Assembly: GCF_038502225.1 (NCBI RefSeq)
Contig: NC_091357.1
Span: forward strand, 2,788,104 to 2,852,103
Origin: Cherax quadricarinatus
Lineage: Eukaryota; Arthropoda; Malacostraca; Decapoda; Parastacidae
Direction: 5' to 3'
DNA: 64,000 bases
A program made the translations under genes and the position numbers. Shown here piece by piece: positions 11,285-22,365 of this stretch; position 1 is the first letter of the stretch; each line of letters opens with the position of its first letter. The notes under the pieces were generated by a model, which did not search any database, was not told the DNA's origin, and saw only the letters and a list, made by a program, of their open reading frames with translations.

Positions 11285-11465
11285 TATAAAATACCAACAT
11301 GGTATAATGCGACCCTTTATTGGTCACGTTTCGCCCATAGAGTGGACTTTAATAAGTCACAAACAGATCTACCTGGGTAAAGAGTGCGTGAGTATATATA
11401 GTGTGGAGAGTCAGGTGGAGAATGTTGGGTAGGTTGTATTTGAGACTGACCTGCACGGGACGGGC
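11285..11465 (-). mobile_element. foldback relative (family V), single arm
   Basis: Starts with the terminal mini-hairpin GGTATAAAATACC, then CCTTTATTGGTCACGTTTCGCCC and AGTGGACTTTAATAAG. Read on the - strand this has the same order as the hammerhead families (a TTATTAA core-like stretch, a GTCCA/TGGGC stem, GAAACGT, AATAAAGG). The core departs from the hammerhead consensus at two or more key positions. Confidence 0.4.
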
Positions 11466-11566
11466 GGGTGAGTATTAGAGATATATCGGATGTGAAAATT
11501 TAGATATCCACGGATGATGTTGAAGATGTCTTACTTTGCGGATGTAAGAAATTGTGCGGATGTTCC

Positions 11567-11846
11567 GCGGATGTTGATGTGGTTGTAAGAAATTCTGCGG
11601 ATGTTGATGTGGTTGTAAGAAATTCTGCGGATGTTGATGTGGTTGTAAGAAATTCTGCGGATGTTGATGTGGTTGTAAGAAATTCTGCGGATGTTGATGT
11701 GGTTGTAAGAAATTCTGCGGATGTTGATGTGGTTGTAAGAAATTCTGCGGATGTTGATGTGGTTGTAAGAAATTCTGCGGATGTTGATGTGGTTGTAAGA
11801 AATTCTGCGGATGTTGATGTGGTTGTAAGAAATTCTGCGGATGTTA
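11567..11846. repeat. 30-bp minisatellite x9
   Basis: Near-identical units of GCGGATGTTGATGTGGTTG plus TAAGAAATTCT. The period is a multiple of 3, so open frames of 145 and 164 codons arise on both strands. I treat them as repeat artefacts. Confidence 0.95.
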
Positions 11847-12116
11847 TGCGGATGCGGATATTCGACACACCACTAGTGTGTATGGTGATAAGTAGGATAA
11901 CGATGATGAAGAAGTTTCCTGGTATGGAGTTCATCTGTGTTATAAAAATTGTTTTTGTAATTTTAAATAGCTTATCAGACCTGCCATAATACATGTCTTT
12001 TTATTCAATATGCTAAATTTGGAGCAGTTTTAAGTAACTTGTATGATTTTTTTGCCATTATTGTTTCTTTTTATAATTTTATATATTATTTCTTTACGTA
12101 AGTACAGTTGTAAATA

Positions 12117-12305
12117 CACAAATAACCCGCACATAGAAGAGAGGAGCTTACAACGGCGTTTCGATCCGACTTGGACCATTTACAAAGTCAGTGTGACTTT
12201 GTAAATAGTCCAAATCGGACCGAAACGTCGTCGTAAGCTCCTCTCTTCTATGTGCGGGTTATTTGTGTATTGTTCCAGTCACGGTATTGTGCCTTTTTTG
12301 TTATT
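12117..12305. mobile_element. family IV foldback element with 14-bp TSD
   Basis: Flanked by TACAGTTGTAAATA at 12103-12116 and 12306-12319. Arms start ACACAAATAACCCGCACATAG and end with its complement, plus a one-sided tail GTATTGTTCCAGTCACGG. Ribozyme-like sequence lies in both arms. It is inserted in the receptor intron. Confidence 0.85.
12195..12232 (+). ncRNA. hammerhead-like motif, divergent family IV core
   Basis: GAC, TTTGTAAAT, a stem (AGTCC..GGACC), GAAACGTC, GTC. Stem I GAC/GTC is preserved. The usual family core is TTGTAAAT (here one extra T), with U3 and A8 able to pair but position 6 changed from the canonical A. Activity is doubtful. Confidence 0.35.
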
Positions 12306-12319
12306 TACAGTTGTAAATA

Positions 12320-12654
12320 ATTCTAAGTCGTCGGAACCAAGATCGCTCCAGCGAGTCGTTTTTATTGTGCTGAAGATCCTGAGTTACACCCTGAAGGAGA
12401 ATTTATCTCGCCTTCTGGTTACTTATTAGCACAGTTAAACGCAAATTTACAAGGGGTCTCTGAGAGTTCTCTAAGCAAGGTCAGTGTGGTCACTCAAGAC
12501 TCTTCAAGGTCAGACAAGCTGGGGGCCTCTCAGGGAGGACTCTTTAAGGTCAAGAAGGGTGGAATCTTAAAGGTCAGATAGGGAGATCTCTCATGGAGGC
12601 CTCTCAAGGACGTCTTTTTAATTCTCTTTTAAAAGTATGAAGGTAAGTAAGTAG
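12320..12654. other. intron, no feature
   Basis: No recognisable exon; moderately repetitive AGGTCA-type words lead into the next repeat. Confidence 0.45.
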
Positions 12655-12790
12655 GTCGTGAAGGTCAGTTAGGGAGGTCAGCCAGGGAGGTCAGCCAGGG
12701 AGGTCAGCCATGGAGGTAAGTCAGGGAGGTCAGCCATGGAGACAAGTCAGGAAGGTCAATCATGGAGATAAGTCATGGAGGTCAATAATT
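12655..12790. repeat. short imperfect repeat GGTCAGCCAGGGA
   Basis: About nine diverged units of 12-16 bp (GGAGGTCAGCCAGGGAGG and variants). Confidence 0.8.
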
Positions 12791-13129
12791 CCAACCCTAA
12801 ATAGAAGAGGAAGAAGACGTTAGATGAGTATAGGAACTCGTTATAACGTTCCTTCGTAAGTAATAAAAATAACCACTACCGTTTTAGGAGTCACACAAAC
12901 TTAAGAGATAACGATGTTATCATTTTTCCTTCAGTCAGATGCTGGAAGAATAAACCTCGTTATGACTTCAAGGATTCTGAACGATCCTGAATTTTAGGAA
13001 GTGGTAGTGGCTATTTCCGTTGATTTTCGACATAATCTGCTGTGACAAAGTCTTGTCACAGGGATTTCCATTAGGTGGAACTTGGTACTGCAGTGTAGGC
13101 TGCGTGAGTTACACACGATTGCTAAAAAA

Positions 13130-13385
13130 AACAAAACACGGTATAGGTGGTGTTAGAACCCATGGCAAGTGAGTCGTAAAACTCTAGGCCGGTGCGTAAG
13201 CCGCTGGGCCACCTGGCTACAAGAAGATTCACCCAACTAGGTATATTTATACACTAACCTGTAGTGTATAAATATACCTAGTTGGATGAATCTTATTGTA
13301 GGCAGCTGACTCAGGGGCTTACGCACTGGCCTGGAGTTGTAAAACTCTATAGCCATGGGTTCTAACACCTCCTGTTCCGTGGTCA
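13130..13385. repeat. tRNA-like foldback (long form)
   Basis: Same structure as 277-560: tRNA-like arms (GGTGTTAGAACCCATGG; CCATGGGTTCTAACACC) with the central palindrome around CCAACTAGGTATATTTAT at 13225-13290. Confidence 0.7.
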
Positions 13386-13827
13386 GGGTGCACGAGTTAG
13401 TAGGGTTCTCCCTCGGGCATGAGTAAATGTTTGCTGACTCGTATCTAAGTCCATGGACGTTTATTGTGCAAAAACTGTGTCACCTCCTCGTCACGGTATA
13501 GCATCAACGCCAACACTGATGTTCATTGATTTTCCCTACTTTTTGACTAAGTCTTATCGATTATTGGTGAAATATTGGTGATATTGACTTTGGTTAAATT
13601 ACTGAAATGGGTTTTGCTCGTTTGGTTAACTGGAAGTACAACACAGGGAAAAAATGCAGGACAGAACACACCTAGGCAGACGAAAGGAAGACAGAGAAAA
13701 AGAAAAAAATGGGAAAGGAGAAGTAGGGAGAGGATGAGAAGAAAAGATCAGGTCAGGTCACGAGGGTTCTAAGGTAACTTCATTTTTCCTTCCAAGGTGT
13801 GTTTTGTCCTTCAGTTTCCCTCCTTCC

Positions 13828-13982
13828 CCCCTTCCCTGTGTCTTTGGTACCACCCTTGTGGGGCATTATTTCCCTGTGTTTTTCGTCCCACCATTGTGAG
13901 ACATTATTTCCATGTATCTTTGGTCCCACCATTGTGAGACATTTCCCCGTGTCCTTGGTACCACCCCTGTGGGGAATTCTCT
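13828..13982. repeat. about 40-bp tandem repeat x4
   Basis: Diverged units built on TTTGGTACCACCCTTGTGGGG and a CATTATTTCC spacer. Confidence 0.8.
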
Positions 13983-14254
13983 CTCCTGGAAATGCAGTAC
14001 ATCTACAAAATCAAGTGTCAGAATTAGAGTTGGTAAAGATCTCGGTTTTCTTAGTACAGTCCATAGTTATATTTAATTGACGAGCACTTTACTGATGGAG
14101 TTTATTCTTCCTCGGGAGATTCAGGAATGGAAGAAATCCTATGGACTCTTAATTTATAAGAATCCGAACATGATTCCACGCTTGGTCCCTCGTCATGATG
14201 GGAATAACAATGTACAAGTTCTCTTCTATTTGCTGTAGATTTTGAAATCAAGCG

Positions 14255-14375
14255 TGCGGCCAGCAATAACAGCCTGGTTGATCAGACCCTGATCCACGAT
14301 GAGGCCTGGTCTCAGACCGAGCCGCGGGGGCGTTGACCCCCCAAACCCCCTCAAGGTAAATCCCAGGTAAGTGTA
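14255..14375 (+). mobile_element. CR1-like LINE 3'-tail fragment
   Basis: TGCGGCCAGCAATAACAGCC through GGGGGCGTTGACCCCCC and CCCTCAAGGTAAATCCCAGG, as at 1195-1320. Confidence 0.75.
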
Positions 14376-15925
14376 TTGCCAACTTTTCCGCTCTCCCTTG
14401 TGTTGCCTTCCTCAGTGGTAAGCTTGATAGAGGACTCCACAGAATTCATGTTGATGAGGAGAGTCTTAGTGTTGACGTGTCTGGGATGTTGACTGAGATA
14501 TAAACATACCTTAGTCATGTCACATGATGCAGGATGCAAATTTTCAGTCTCTTAGATATTCCACGTATATACGACTAATAATTGCACTGAAGACTGAGCC
14601 TGTTTCAAAAACAAAAAAAGACTGTTTAGGCTTGTAGTCTTCATGAAGAAAATAGTGTTAATTAGGTACCCCAGATGTGAATATTAAGAGATTGATTGAG
14701 TTTTCTTTTTTCCCCTCTTTTTCATTTCTCTGATTTTTAGATTTTATTTCGCTCGTAACTCGAGGGAGCCTCACGCAGTATGTATACGGTAACAAAGATC
14801 AGATACTGGAAATAATAGGAATATTCACGATCACAATGACCAGAGGAGTTGAACCCACTCCCAGCATCCTGGAATGGCTCTGATAACTTCAAAAACCCTC
14901 GATCGTTTGTAGCTAAAAACGATCAAGGGTTCGGTCGTTCGTAGCTACAAAGGATCGAACACTGTGCCTTCTCCTTCGACGATGGAGGAGAGAGAGTCAA
15001 GTAGATGCAGGTTAGACCATTTATATGTAAAATATTATTTCAGTTTACCTCTTCTGAACTTCTACAGTATTTAATGATTCATTCGTCTTAAGGTCAAGAT
15101 AGTTGCCGTTAAGTTTTGTTTACGAGCAGCAAATTTGTTGATTTAATAAATATAGTAAAAAAAATGGAATCACTGGAAGCAATGCTATAACTGAAGAATC
15201 ACTCTTCTGATAGGCTTCAAATTTTCACCACTGCTGTTTTTTTTTTTTTTTTTTTTTTGACCAGAAGGCTCATGATGTTATTGGGTGGCATTAGTCCCAC
15301 TTTTATTGAATAAATAGTGATATTCACTTTTACTCAATACCTAAAGAATGCTTCTCCTGGTTGGCTTCAAATTATCATATTCTATGAGAAGAATGATGCC
15401 TAATAAGTTCAGCCCGAGTAGCTGCAAATTTGGGGTTTTACTGAAGCGTTGGAATCAGTTACTGAAGAATGATTTTTCTTATCGGCTTCAAACGTTTACC
15501 ACATCGCTTGTCACTCTGAGCTGTATAAATTTCAATTTGCACTTTTATTTAGTCACTTGTTTCCCATTTAATAAGTGAATGCCCCTTCTGATCGGCTTCA
15601 AACCCTGAAGGCTGATATATCTTAGTGTGAAGTATTTTGGTGTTAATTTTGGGCTGTGCCATATTTTTTTTTTCTGCTAATTTTCAAACTGTTTAAAAAA
15701 AAAAGTCAACTTTCTAACTAATGCATAGAGAATCGGGAAACAACTTTCTCTCCTGACTGACTAGAAAAGAAAGTTATCCCAAAATCACGGTATTGCACAC
15801 TTTCACTCACAGACATCCTTTCCAACTCTCCAGCTCTGTTTACCGAGTGTCACAGATCTTCCCAGACAATCAAGGGAACTATCTCATCAAGTTCACCGTA
15901 TGTTGCTTGTCACATCGATCCTTAA
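14376..15925. other. intron, no gene seen
   Basis: Contains a small palindromic patch at 14893-14965 (ACCCTCGATCGTTTGTAGCT and inverted CGATCAAGGGTTCGG) and loosely repeated GGCTTCAAA phrases between 15200 and 15600. No coding signal. Confidence 0.5.
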
Positions 15926-15929
15926 GATA

Positions 15930-16226
15930 AGATAAGATTTCGTTCGGATTTTTAACCCCGGAGGGTTAGCCACCCAGGATAACCCAAGAAAGTCAGTGCG
16001 TCATCGAGGACTGTCTAACTTATTTCCATTGGCGTCCTTAATCTTGTCCCCCAGGATGCGACCCACACCAGTCGACTAACACCCAGGTACCTATTTGCTG
16101 CTAGGTGAACAGGACAACAGGTGCAAAGAAACGTGTCGAAATGTTTCCACACACCGGGAATCGAACCCGGGCCCTCCGTGTGTGAAGCGGGAGCTTTAGC
16201 CACCAGGCCACCGGGCCACCTGATGT
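15930..16226 (-). mobile_element. tRNA-derived SINE, complete-looking
   Basis: On the - strand the head carries GCCTGGTGGCTAAAGC (A box), CCGCTTCACACACGG and GGGTTCGATTCCCGG (a perfect B box), then a body with GCACCTGTTGTCCTGTTCACC, AATAGGTACCTGGGTGTTAG and CGACTGGTGTGGGTCGCATCC. It ends in a tail with GGGTTAAAAATCCGAACG. A second copy at 55180-55600 is split by a foldback insertion. Confidence 0.8.
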
Positions 16227-16499
16227 TCGTCTGCAGCAGCACCTATAGTAAAAACAAAAAACTTTAACAAGTTACTGACGTTATGCAACAGCAGACCATG
16301 GCGGAACATGCCATGTTTGAGCATGAATATGTTTCCCATCCCTCTTTCTGTCACCGAACACGCTCTCAGATCAGGAAAAAATACAGGTTCGATGACAGCA
16401 AAGCCTAAAAAAAAGCCATGGTGAAGCCTAATTTTAACCTCGGCTTCACACATAATCCCTCACACCTCAGGTAGACACACTCGGAAATGCGTGCCGGTG

Positions 16500-18995
16500 G
16501 TGGTGGTCTTGTGATTGAAATCTTCGTGGGGTCGATATCGTTACAATATGACCACTGAGCTGCTGCTTGATTTTCAGCGTACGAGAGCGGTTGCCGGGCG
16601 TGTAATACGAGAAACTAAATGCATTTCTTGGCGGGATTATGTTTCTAAAGTCACTTCTGCTTCCTGTATGAATGTAGTTTGGAAAAAATGTTCAGAAATT
16701 AAGTGGGAGGTACAGATTCGGGTCCCGTTCTCAGTGTTGCTGTGTCAACACTGAAAATACTACTGAGGTTGCCACAGCTATTGAAAGTAATTTTGTCCGT
16801 ATCTCTCGGGGGCTTTATCTATGCCCTCGTTTCTTTCCTCCAAGTCTAGCAGAGAGTTGCCGCCTTTACACAGAGAAGTCTTATAACCTTCTGGAACTTG
16901 AGTCAACACTTACCACTTGCTAGTCGTCGGCAGCTGGACCTGATGGTAATCCTATCAGTATGCACCAGCATTTACACCCGTCAGCCCTTTTTAATCTTCT
17001 TAATCTTATTTGGTAGCAAGGGCTTCTTCCCCATCCATGGAAAACTGCCGTGGTTCTGCCTTTTCTCAAACCGAGTACTTCGGGTCATGATGCCTCCGAT
17101 TATCAACCAATCGCTCTTACTAGTGCAGTTTGCAGTCTGATGGAACGTCAAGTAAATAGACCTTTATTGTGGTATTTAGAGAGACACAATAGTCTTTCCA
17201 CTCGTCAAAATAGGCTTTCGAAAAGGTTGCTGCACTATCGACCCCTTACTCCGTTTAGATACCTTGTGTTCGTAATATCTTGGCTAGTAACCACAATCTG
17301 CCATTTTTCTTTAAAAACTTCTTGTCTGAGAGACATTTCCTTGTAGGGGTTGATAATCTGCTTTCCCTTGACTATATCCAGGCTGATATATCCTGGCCTC
17401 TGTTCTACGATCGAATATTTGGTCATCACTTGATGACTTTGTTATAGCTCGTGCAGGCGCTGACTGACACCTAGTAGCAGCCTCTCACCAGAATGATATC
17501 GCCCGTGTTCCTCATGGGTTTACATTTTTCTGGTACTAAAATGCACCGCATTACATTTACTACACGTTCTGTTATCTCTGATACTCCGTTAAACCTGTAT
17601 GGTTCCTGGATCCCTGAACGTGATACGGTCAGATTTCTCGGTTTTCTGTTTGATCACCGGCTGTCCTGGTAACCTCAGATTCCCTTCCTGAAAGCATTTT
17701 TCCCATAGCCGGTTGTACTCCTTAAGACCTTCGCTCATCTTTCATGGGATGAATAGTCGAACTCTCATCGGCTGCATTCAGCCCTAATTTTATCGAAACT
17801 AGACTATGGTGTCCAGATATATTATGCAGATATATTATGCTACCTCTCCCGCAATTCATTTTAAATTTGATCCCATCCATCATTAGGGATTACATTTTTG
17901 TCTAGGTTCTTTTTGTTCCTCACCTGCCGAGAGCCTGTATACAAAGGCTACGTGATGCTCATTGCCTCTGACATTTTGGCCTCTCTCATGACCTTCTCGA
18001 TCCTTCTACATGCATGATGGTAACGGATGTTAGTAGAGGGCCATTATTTGATCGTCGTCCCTATTTACTCCGTCCTTTTCTCTTCGTATTCACTTGCTCT
18101 TGACTTCTCTCCAGTTTTCCTTCCCCCTTGGGAGGTTCCGACAGTTCGAGTCTGGTCTTCCCCACTGCCGTCCACGAAAGCTCAAATACCTACAGTTGCT
18201 TCTCGCTCACTTTTTCTTAACCACTTCCGGTCTCATTCCCATGCATTTTACATTGATGATTCTAAATCCTCTGACGGTGTCGGGTTTGCAGCAGTGTTCC
18301 AGGACAGTGTTGTACGAGGTCATTTATTAGACTCGGCTAGCATCTTCACAGCTGAACTGTATGCTATTCATATAGCGATTATCCGTATTGCGACCAGCCT
18401 ACTTCAACAACTGTGGTAGTTTTAGACTCCTTTAGTGCTTTGAAGGCCATCAAAAAGTTTAAGTCGCTTCATCCCCTATTAGTTTGGTTCTTTGGTTGTG
18501 CCGTATTTCTAGGAAAAACAAAGAAATCGTTTCCTGCTGGGTCCCTGGTCATGTGGATGTTAAGGGCAACGAGCAGGCAGAACACGTGGAACACGACATT
18601 CCAGTTTCATAAAAAGGTATTCCATTCTCAGACTATTTTGCTGTAATCTCTAGCTACTTTTGAAACCTTTGGCATCAACGTTGGTCTGAGTTTATTCATA
18701 ACAAATTATATTGTCAAGCCGGGTTTAGATTTCTGGTCTTCTTATCGATGTCGTGGTTGGGAGACTACACCCTCCCGTCTTGGCATCGGGCACACACGTT
18801 TCACTCGTGGGTATCTTACGGAGAGGCGCCCAGTTCCACTCTGTGCGAATCGTCAGGTTCCAATTTCAGTTTGCCACATTATATTGGACTGTCCTGTCTA
18901 CCAGCGAGCTCGCAGAATATACCTTCGACGTCGTCACCTCTCTAACACTCTTACTTTATCTTGCCTCCTCGCTGACAGTCCCACCTTTGACACGG
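16500..18995 (+). mobile_element. Jockey/I-like LINE with RNase H, decayed
   Basis: Frames broken by many stops still show, in order: a linker region (VVWKKCSEIKW, about 16670), an N-terminal RT stretch (WKTAVVLPFLKP, then DYQPIALTSAVCSLMERQVNR, 17035-17160), a middle region near 17500-17700, and an RNase H-like stretch (HAFYIDDSKSSDGVGFAAVF at 18240-18300, then TAELYAIHIAI). The YIDDS and ELxA signatures mark the RNase H active-site region. The fingers-palm section with the catalytic YADD equivalent is not readable. It is an inactive copy in the intron before the transmembrane exon. Confidence 0.7.
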
Positions 18996-19159
18996 ACTCC
19001 CTCTTTGATTTTTTGACAGCGACATATTTATTGCCCAACCTTTGTTTATACTTCCTTTAGCACTCCTCACAGACCTTGCTAACTCTGCCTCCGTTATATT
19101 CTTCACCCTCGCTGGTCTCCGATCAAGCATATTACACATTTTAGCACACCCTACCCTAC

Positions 19160-19225
19160 AGAGCTATATGAATCTTACGGGTTTAGCTCTTAGTTACGAT
19201 TATACTACTAATAATAACTGCACAT
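19160..19225 (+). repeat. retroposon 3' tail motif
   Basis: CTTACGGGTTTAGCTCTTAG, then GATTATACTACTAATAATAA. This is the same 3' end as 2553-2604 and 25180-25235. Confidence 0.6.
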
Positions 19226-19368
19226 ACAATTTTTTTTGAAGATTTGTCAAACATTCTTAGATCACTAGTTGTGAACTACGAAAGATTTCTTATTGTGGAT
19301 AAGAGTATATTATGCAGAACCGCATACCTCATCCTCACCTGATATACAATTCCTGTTGTATTTTGTAG

Positions 19369-19539
19369 GCGTTGTGGAAGAAGCAGCAAGCAGCAGCAGC
19401 AACATAGATAGCCAACAACCTCGGGTACCTCTACTGATGCTGCTACTCATCTCACTGACGGCAGCGGCCCTTGTGGTTCTCAATGTTGCGATAATTGTGT
19501 GTTTCGTTAGAAGACTGGCTCTTAAAAGAAATATGTCAG
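19369..19539 (+). CDS. nephrin/SNS-like receptor, transmembrane exon
   Basis: This 171 bp exon follows TTTTGTAG and ends TCAG|GTAACG, entering and leaving in phase 1. After a Ser-rich juxtamembrane stalk it encodes a hydrophobic run of about 25 residues (VPLLMLLLISLTAAALVVLN then VAIIVCF), then VRRLALKRN, a basic stop-transfer signal. The topology is therefore extracellular FnIII, a single membrane pass and a cytoplasmic C-terminus. The phase-1 split glycine (G|GC) joins perfectly to the 10228 donor. Confidence 0.9.
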
Positions 19540-19639
19540 GTAACGGAAGATTTATCTACCCAACTTGGAACGGGAAGAAGGAAGGATCCTATTGTGATAT
19601 TGTAATAATGTTGGTACAATTACCGACAATAAGAAATCC

Positions 19640-19795
19640 TACTTAAAAAGGACACAGGTGAAACTAATGAGATATTGTGGCAACGTTTCGCTCTCCAGGA
19701 GTTTTGTCAAATAAGAGCTTGCCAAAGCTCCTGGAGAGCGAAACGTTGCCACAATAAAATGTCGCATTAAGTTGCACATGTATCCATTTGCCTAA
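19640..19795. mobile_element. family II foldback, eroded
   Basis: AAAAAGGACACAGGTGCAAC and CAACGTTTCGCTCTCCAGGAG, mirrored by CTCCTGGAGAGCGAAACGTTG. The core reads TTGCCAA instead of the family's TTGATAA, so the ribozyme is probably dead. It follows the terminal mini-hairpin GGTACAATTACCGACAA. Confidence 0.7.
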
Positions 19796-19799
19796 CGTA

Positions 19800-20560
19800 T
19801 TATAAAATTCTTCGAATTTAAAATACAGCCACTTCGTGCCCCGAATTTCGAACCTTGAAATTAAATAATTATTTAACAATAGTAAATTCTAAAAACCTCA
19901 TTTACATTTAGTGTCGTCGCTTCTCAAAATTAAAACACAACCTACACAATCTTTCCATATTTTAGACTCCGATAAAGTACAGTAATTTAAATAACATTAC
20001 AGTAGTCACCCTCGCGGGTGTAAACATCACGTACACGAGAGCAACATCAGAATATTGTTGCCTCTATAAACATCAGAGTATAGCAGTGTGTACACTGTAC
20101 ACTTTACTGCATCTACTAAAGTACACTTGATTTTAGTTGCATCATAATTTACTGAAAGTTTAATGAAATACACTTTTAAGTTAAAATTCGTAATTACGTT
20201 AATTTAAAAATCCTTAATACGGTTTTTATATCTTTATTCGGTACAAATAATATAGTTAGCATGTAATAAAGTATTGGTAGACACAAAAAACAAATCACTA
20301 ATATGCAAGATATTTCAGGCAAACTAATCCTTATACTTAAATGCTACTTAAGAGATTTAGACAAACTATTAAGTAGGATTTCTTATGCAGTTAACTACAA
20401 TAATTTCTTTTTGGACGCGACTCGAGCAAAATAAATATTAAAAAAAATCTCAGACATATTTTTATTTGTTATTAATAATTTTATTTAATACTTCAGTAAC
20501 GTCTCTAAAATTAAACCAATTTTTTAGTCATCTCTTCATTTGTTTTTCTTACATTTTCAA
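19800..20560. other. intron, no exon seen
   Basis: AT-rich. An 18-bp perfect inverted repeat, ATAAGAAATCCTACTTAA, lies at 19629-19646 and 20369-20386. Confidence 0.5.
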
Positions 20561-20561
20561 G

Positions 20562-20677
20562 CTTCTTCAAGCAAAACAACGGCTTTAGAGATTTATACTC
20601 CAACTTCTATAGCCACCGAAAACGGAGATGATCTTCCGTTAACTTCGTTTAACGAGGTTCCAGTCCAGGAATATAAG
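20562..20677 (+). CDS. nephrin/SNS-like receptor, first cytoplasmic exon
   Basis: This 116 bp exon follows ACATTTTCAAG and ends AAG|GTGAGA, phase 1 in and phase 0 out. It encodes ASSSKTTALEIYTPTSIATE, then NGDDLPLTSFNEVPVQEYK. The SSSKxxxxEIYxPTS block resembles the SSK..EMYAPSS segment I recall just inside the membrane in insect Sticks-and-stones/Hibris, which is the main reason for the family call. Two tyrosines (EIYTP, QEYKP) are candidate phosphorylation sites. In the family the tail recruits adaptors for myoblast fusion, nephrocyte diaphragms and cell sorting; that role is inferred for this protein. Confidence 0.75.
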
Positions 20678-21077
20678 GTGAGAGTATTCAACGTGATGTT
20701 TATATTGGTGTGTCGTTTATCATAGCATCGTGATGCATGTTAATGAGAGTAACTTCTTAATTGTTATATATTTGAGATTTGCTTTAAAACCCACCAGAAC
20801 GTTATCAAAATTCATTAGTATGCTTCACATAAACGAATCATTAACATATTTTAGTTATCCCAGTAAATTTTGTAAATATGGAACTTCAACTTACACATTC
20901 ACACGATACCTGTGAAATAATTTACAAAGTATATCATACGATACTTAAGAAATAATTAACAAAGTGTATCATGCGATACTCATAAAATAATTAAGAATTA
21001 TATTATTAAATCTGAACAGATTAAGTCAGTGTTCCCTTAAATATTGTCTTATCATTCTCTTAATCTCGCTTTTTCAG

Positions 21078-21857
21078 CCTCTAGAAAGCCAGACAAAAGA
21101 GGACTGTGAACAAACCAGCCTTATCAGCCCACATATCACTGTAGAACCACCTGACTCCTCCATCACTCCACCAGCTGCTACCAGTCCCAGGCCTAGAAGT
21201 ATAAGCCCGTTACTCAATGAAGGGATAAGTGTCCAAAGTGATACATATATTCATGCAAATGATCAGTTGCCTTCTGATGGTCTGGGATCCAAAGCAATGT
21301 TTATAAGCTCTCCGAAGCTAGAGAAAAAGGCTTCCACGGAAGCGGCTGCTGGAGTGCGTTTAGACAAGCCGGATGTTTGCCCAGTGACCAGTAGCAGTTG
21401 TGAACATTTATTGGTGCATCAAAAGCCTTTTAATCCGTATTCAGAAGATGATCGAGAGTCTGTATCATCACATCACAGCAGCAGCTCTCAAAGTTACGTA
21501 TCAAGGCAAACTCGCCCAAAATATTACTCTCCCTGCCATTCACCATCACGATTGACGTCTCACGTTATATATCATGGTCAGCCACACATCCAGCAACTAG
21601 TAGAGCAGCAGAACCAACAGCAGCAGTGGCAGCAGCAGCAGCAACATAAGCTGCAACAGCATAAGCTGCAGCTGCAGCAGCACGAGCACCATAATTATCA
21701 GCAAAACTTACCTTGTTGTCAACAAACGTCGCCTCATACGGACAAACAGATGACAGCCTTACACCCAGTATTGAATCCTGCAAGACTCTCACCGTCTACT
21801 GTCAGCTGTTGTGATGCCACATGCAACCAGTCATTTATTCAAGGTAATGAACTGTGA
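21078..21857 (+). CDS. nephrin/SNS-like receptor, long cytoplasmic exon
   Basis: The exon follows CGCTTTTTCAG, in phase 0, and is open for 260 codons. The tail is rich in Ser/Pro (PPAATSPRPRSISPLL; SVSSHHSSSSQSYV; YYSPCHSPS) and has a Gln/His tract at about 21600-21710 (QQNQQQQWQQQQQHK, then LQQH repeats). That tract is interrupted by other residues and could vary in length. Two ends are possible: a stop codon TGA at 21855-21857 after SFIQGNEL, or a splice donor AAG|GTAATG at 21843/21844 with further exons. The donor is a good match, and compatible candidates exist downstream, so the stop may be intronic. The tail is presumably disordered. Confidence 0.8.
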   Translation, partial: PLESQTKEDCEQTSLISPHITVEPPDSSITPPAATSPRPRSISPLLNEGISVQSDTYIHANDQLPSDGLGSKAMFISSPKLEKKASTEAAAGVRLDKPDVCPVTSSSCEHLLVHQKPFNPYSEDDRESVSSHHSSSSQSYVSRQTRPKYYSPCHSPSRLTSHVIYHGQPHIQQLVEQQNQQQQWQQQQQHKLQQHKLQLQQHEHHNYQQNLPCCQQTSPHTDKQMTALHPVLNPARLSPSTVSCCDATCNQSFIQGNEL

Positions 21858-21953
21858 TTAATAATCTCTTGTGGTTATTTTTTTTTTCAAGATATTTTGA
21901 AAGCTTTCTCGTTGACCCACCTACCTAGCAACTAATTTATTACCGACTCTAGA

Positions 21954-22206
21954 TACACCCACCAACTCCCACACACCCACCAACTCCCACACACCCACCA
22001 ACTCCCACACACCCACCAACTCCCACACACCCACCAACTCCCACACACCCACCAACTCCCACACACCCACCAACTCCCACACACCCACCAACTCCCACAC
22101 ACCCACCAACTCCCACACACCCACCAACTCCCACACACCCACCAACTCCCACACACCCACCAACTCCCACACACCCACCAACTCCCACACACCCACCAAC
22201 TCCCAT
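21954..22206. repeat. 18-bp minisatellite x14
   Basis: Unit CAACTCCCACACACCCAC, almost perfect. C-rich on +, no T except one per unit. It starts about 100 bp after the long cytoplasmic exon. The period is a multiple of 3, giving spurious open frames. Confidence 0.95.
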
Positions 22207-22365
22207 ACATCTTATATAAGATAAAAATAATGGAGGTACAGGGACCAATAGCTTCCATTATAACGTAAGACACCATATTAAAACATAGGCAGACTTATAC
22301 ACGAGCAGTGAAAAAACTGACAAATGAAGAGACCGAGACTAAAATGAAGGAAAACCAGATAGATT

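Noticed and set aside
11285..11465. Functional hammerhead in family V
   Set aside because: The core (TTATTAA) differs from consensus at positions that no paired change explains, and the base at the cleavage position would be G.
11500..11994. ORFs of 145 and 164 codons on opposite strands
   Set aside because: Both come from a 30-bp minisatellite.
16140..16215. Functional tRNA gene on the - strand
   Set aside because: A and B boxes are good, but the head runs into a SINE body that recurs at 55180, and the acceptor stem does not close as a tRNA.
21565..21792. 75-codon ORF on the - strand
   Set aside because: Shadow of the Gln-rich cytoplasmic exon on the other strand.
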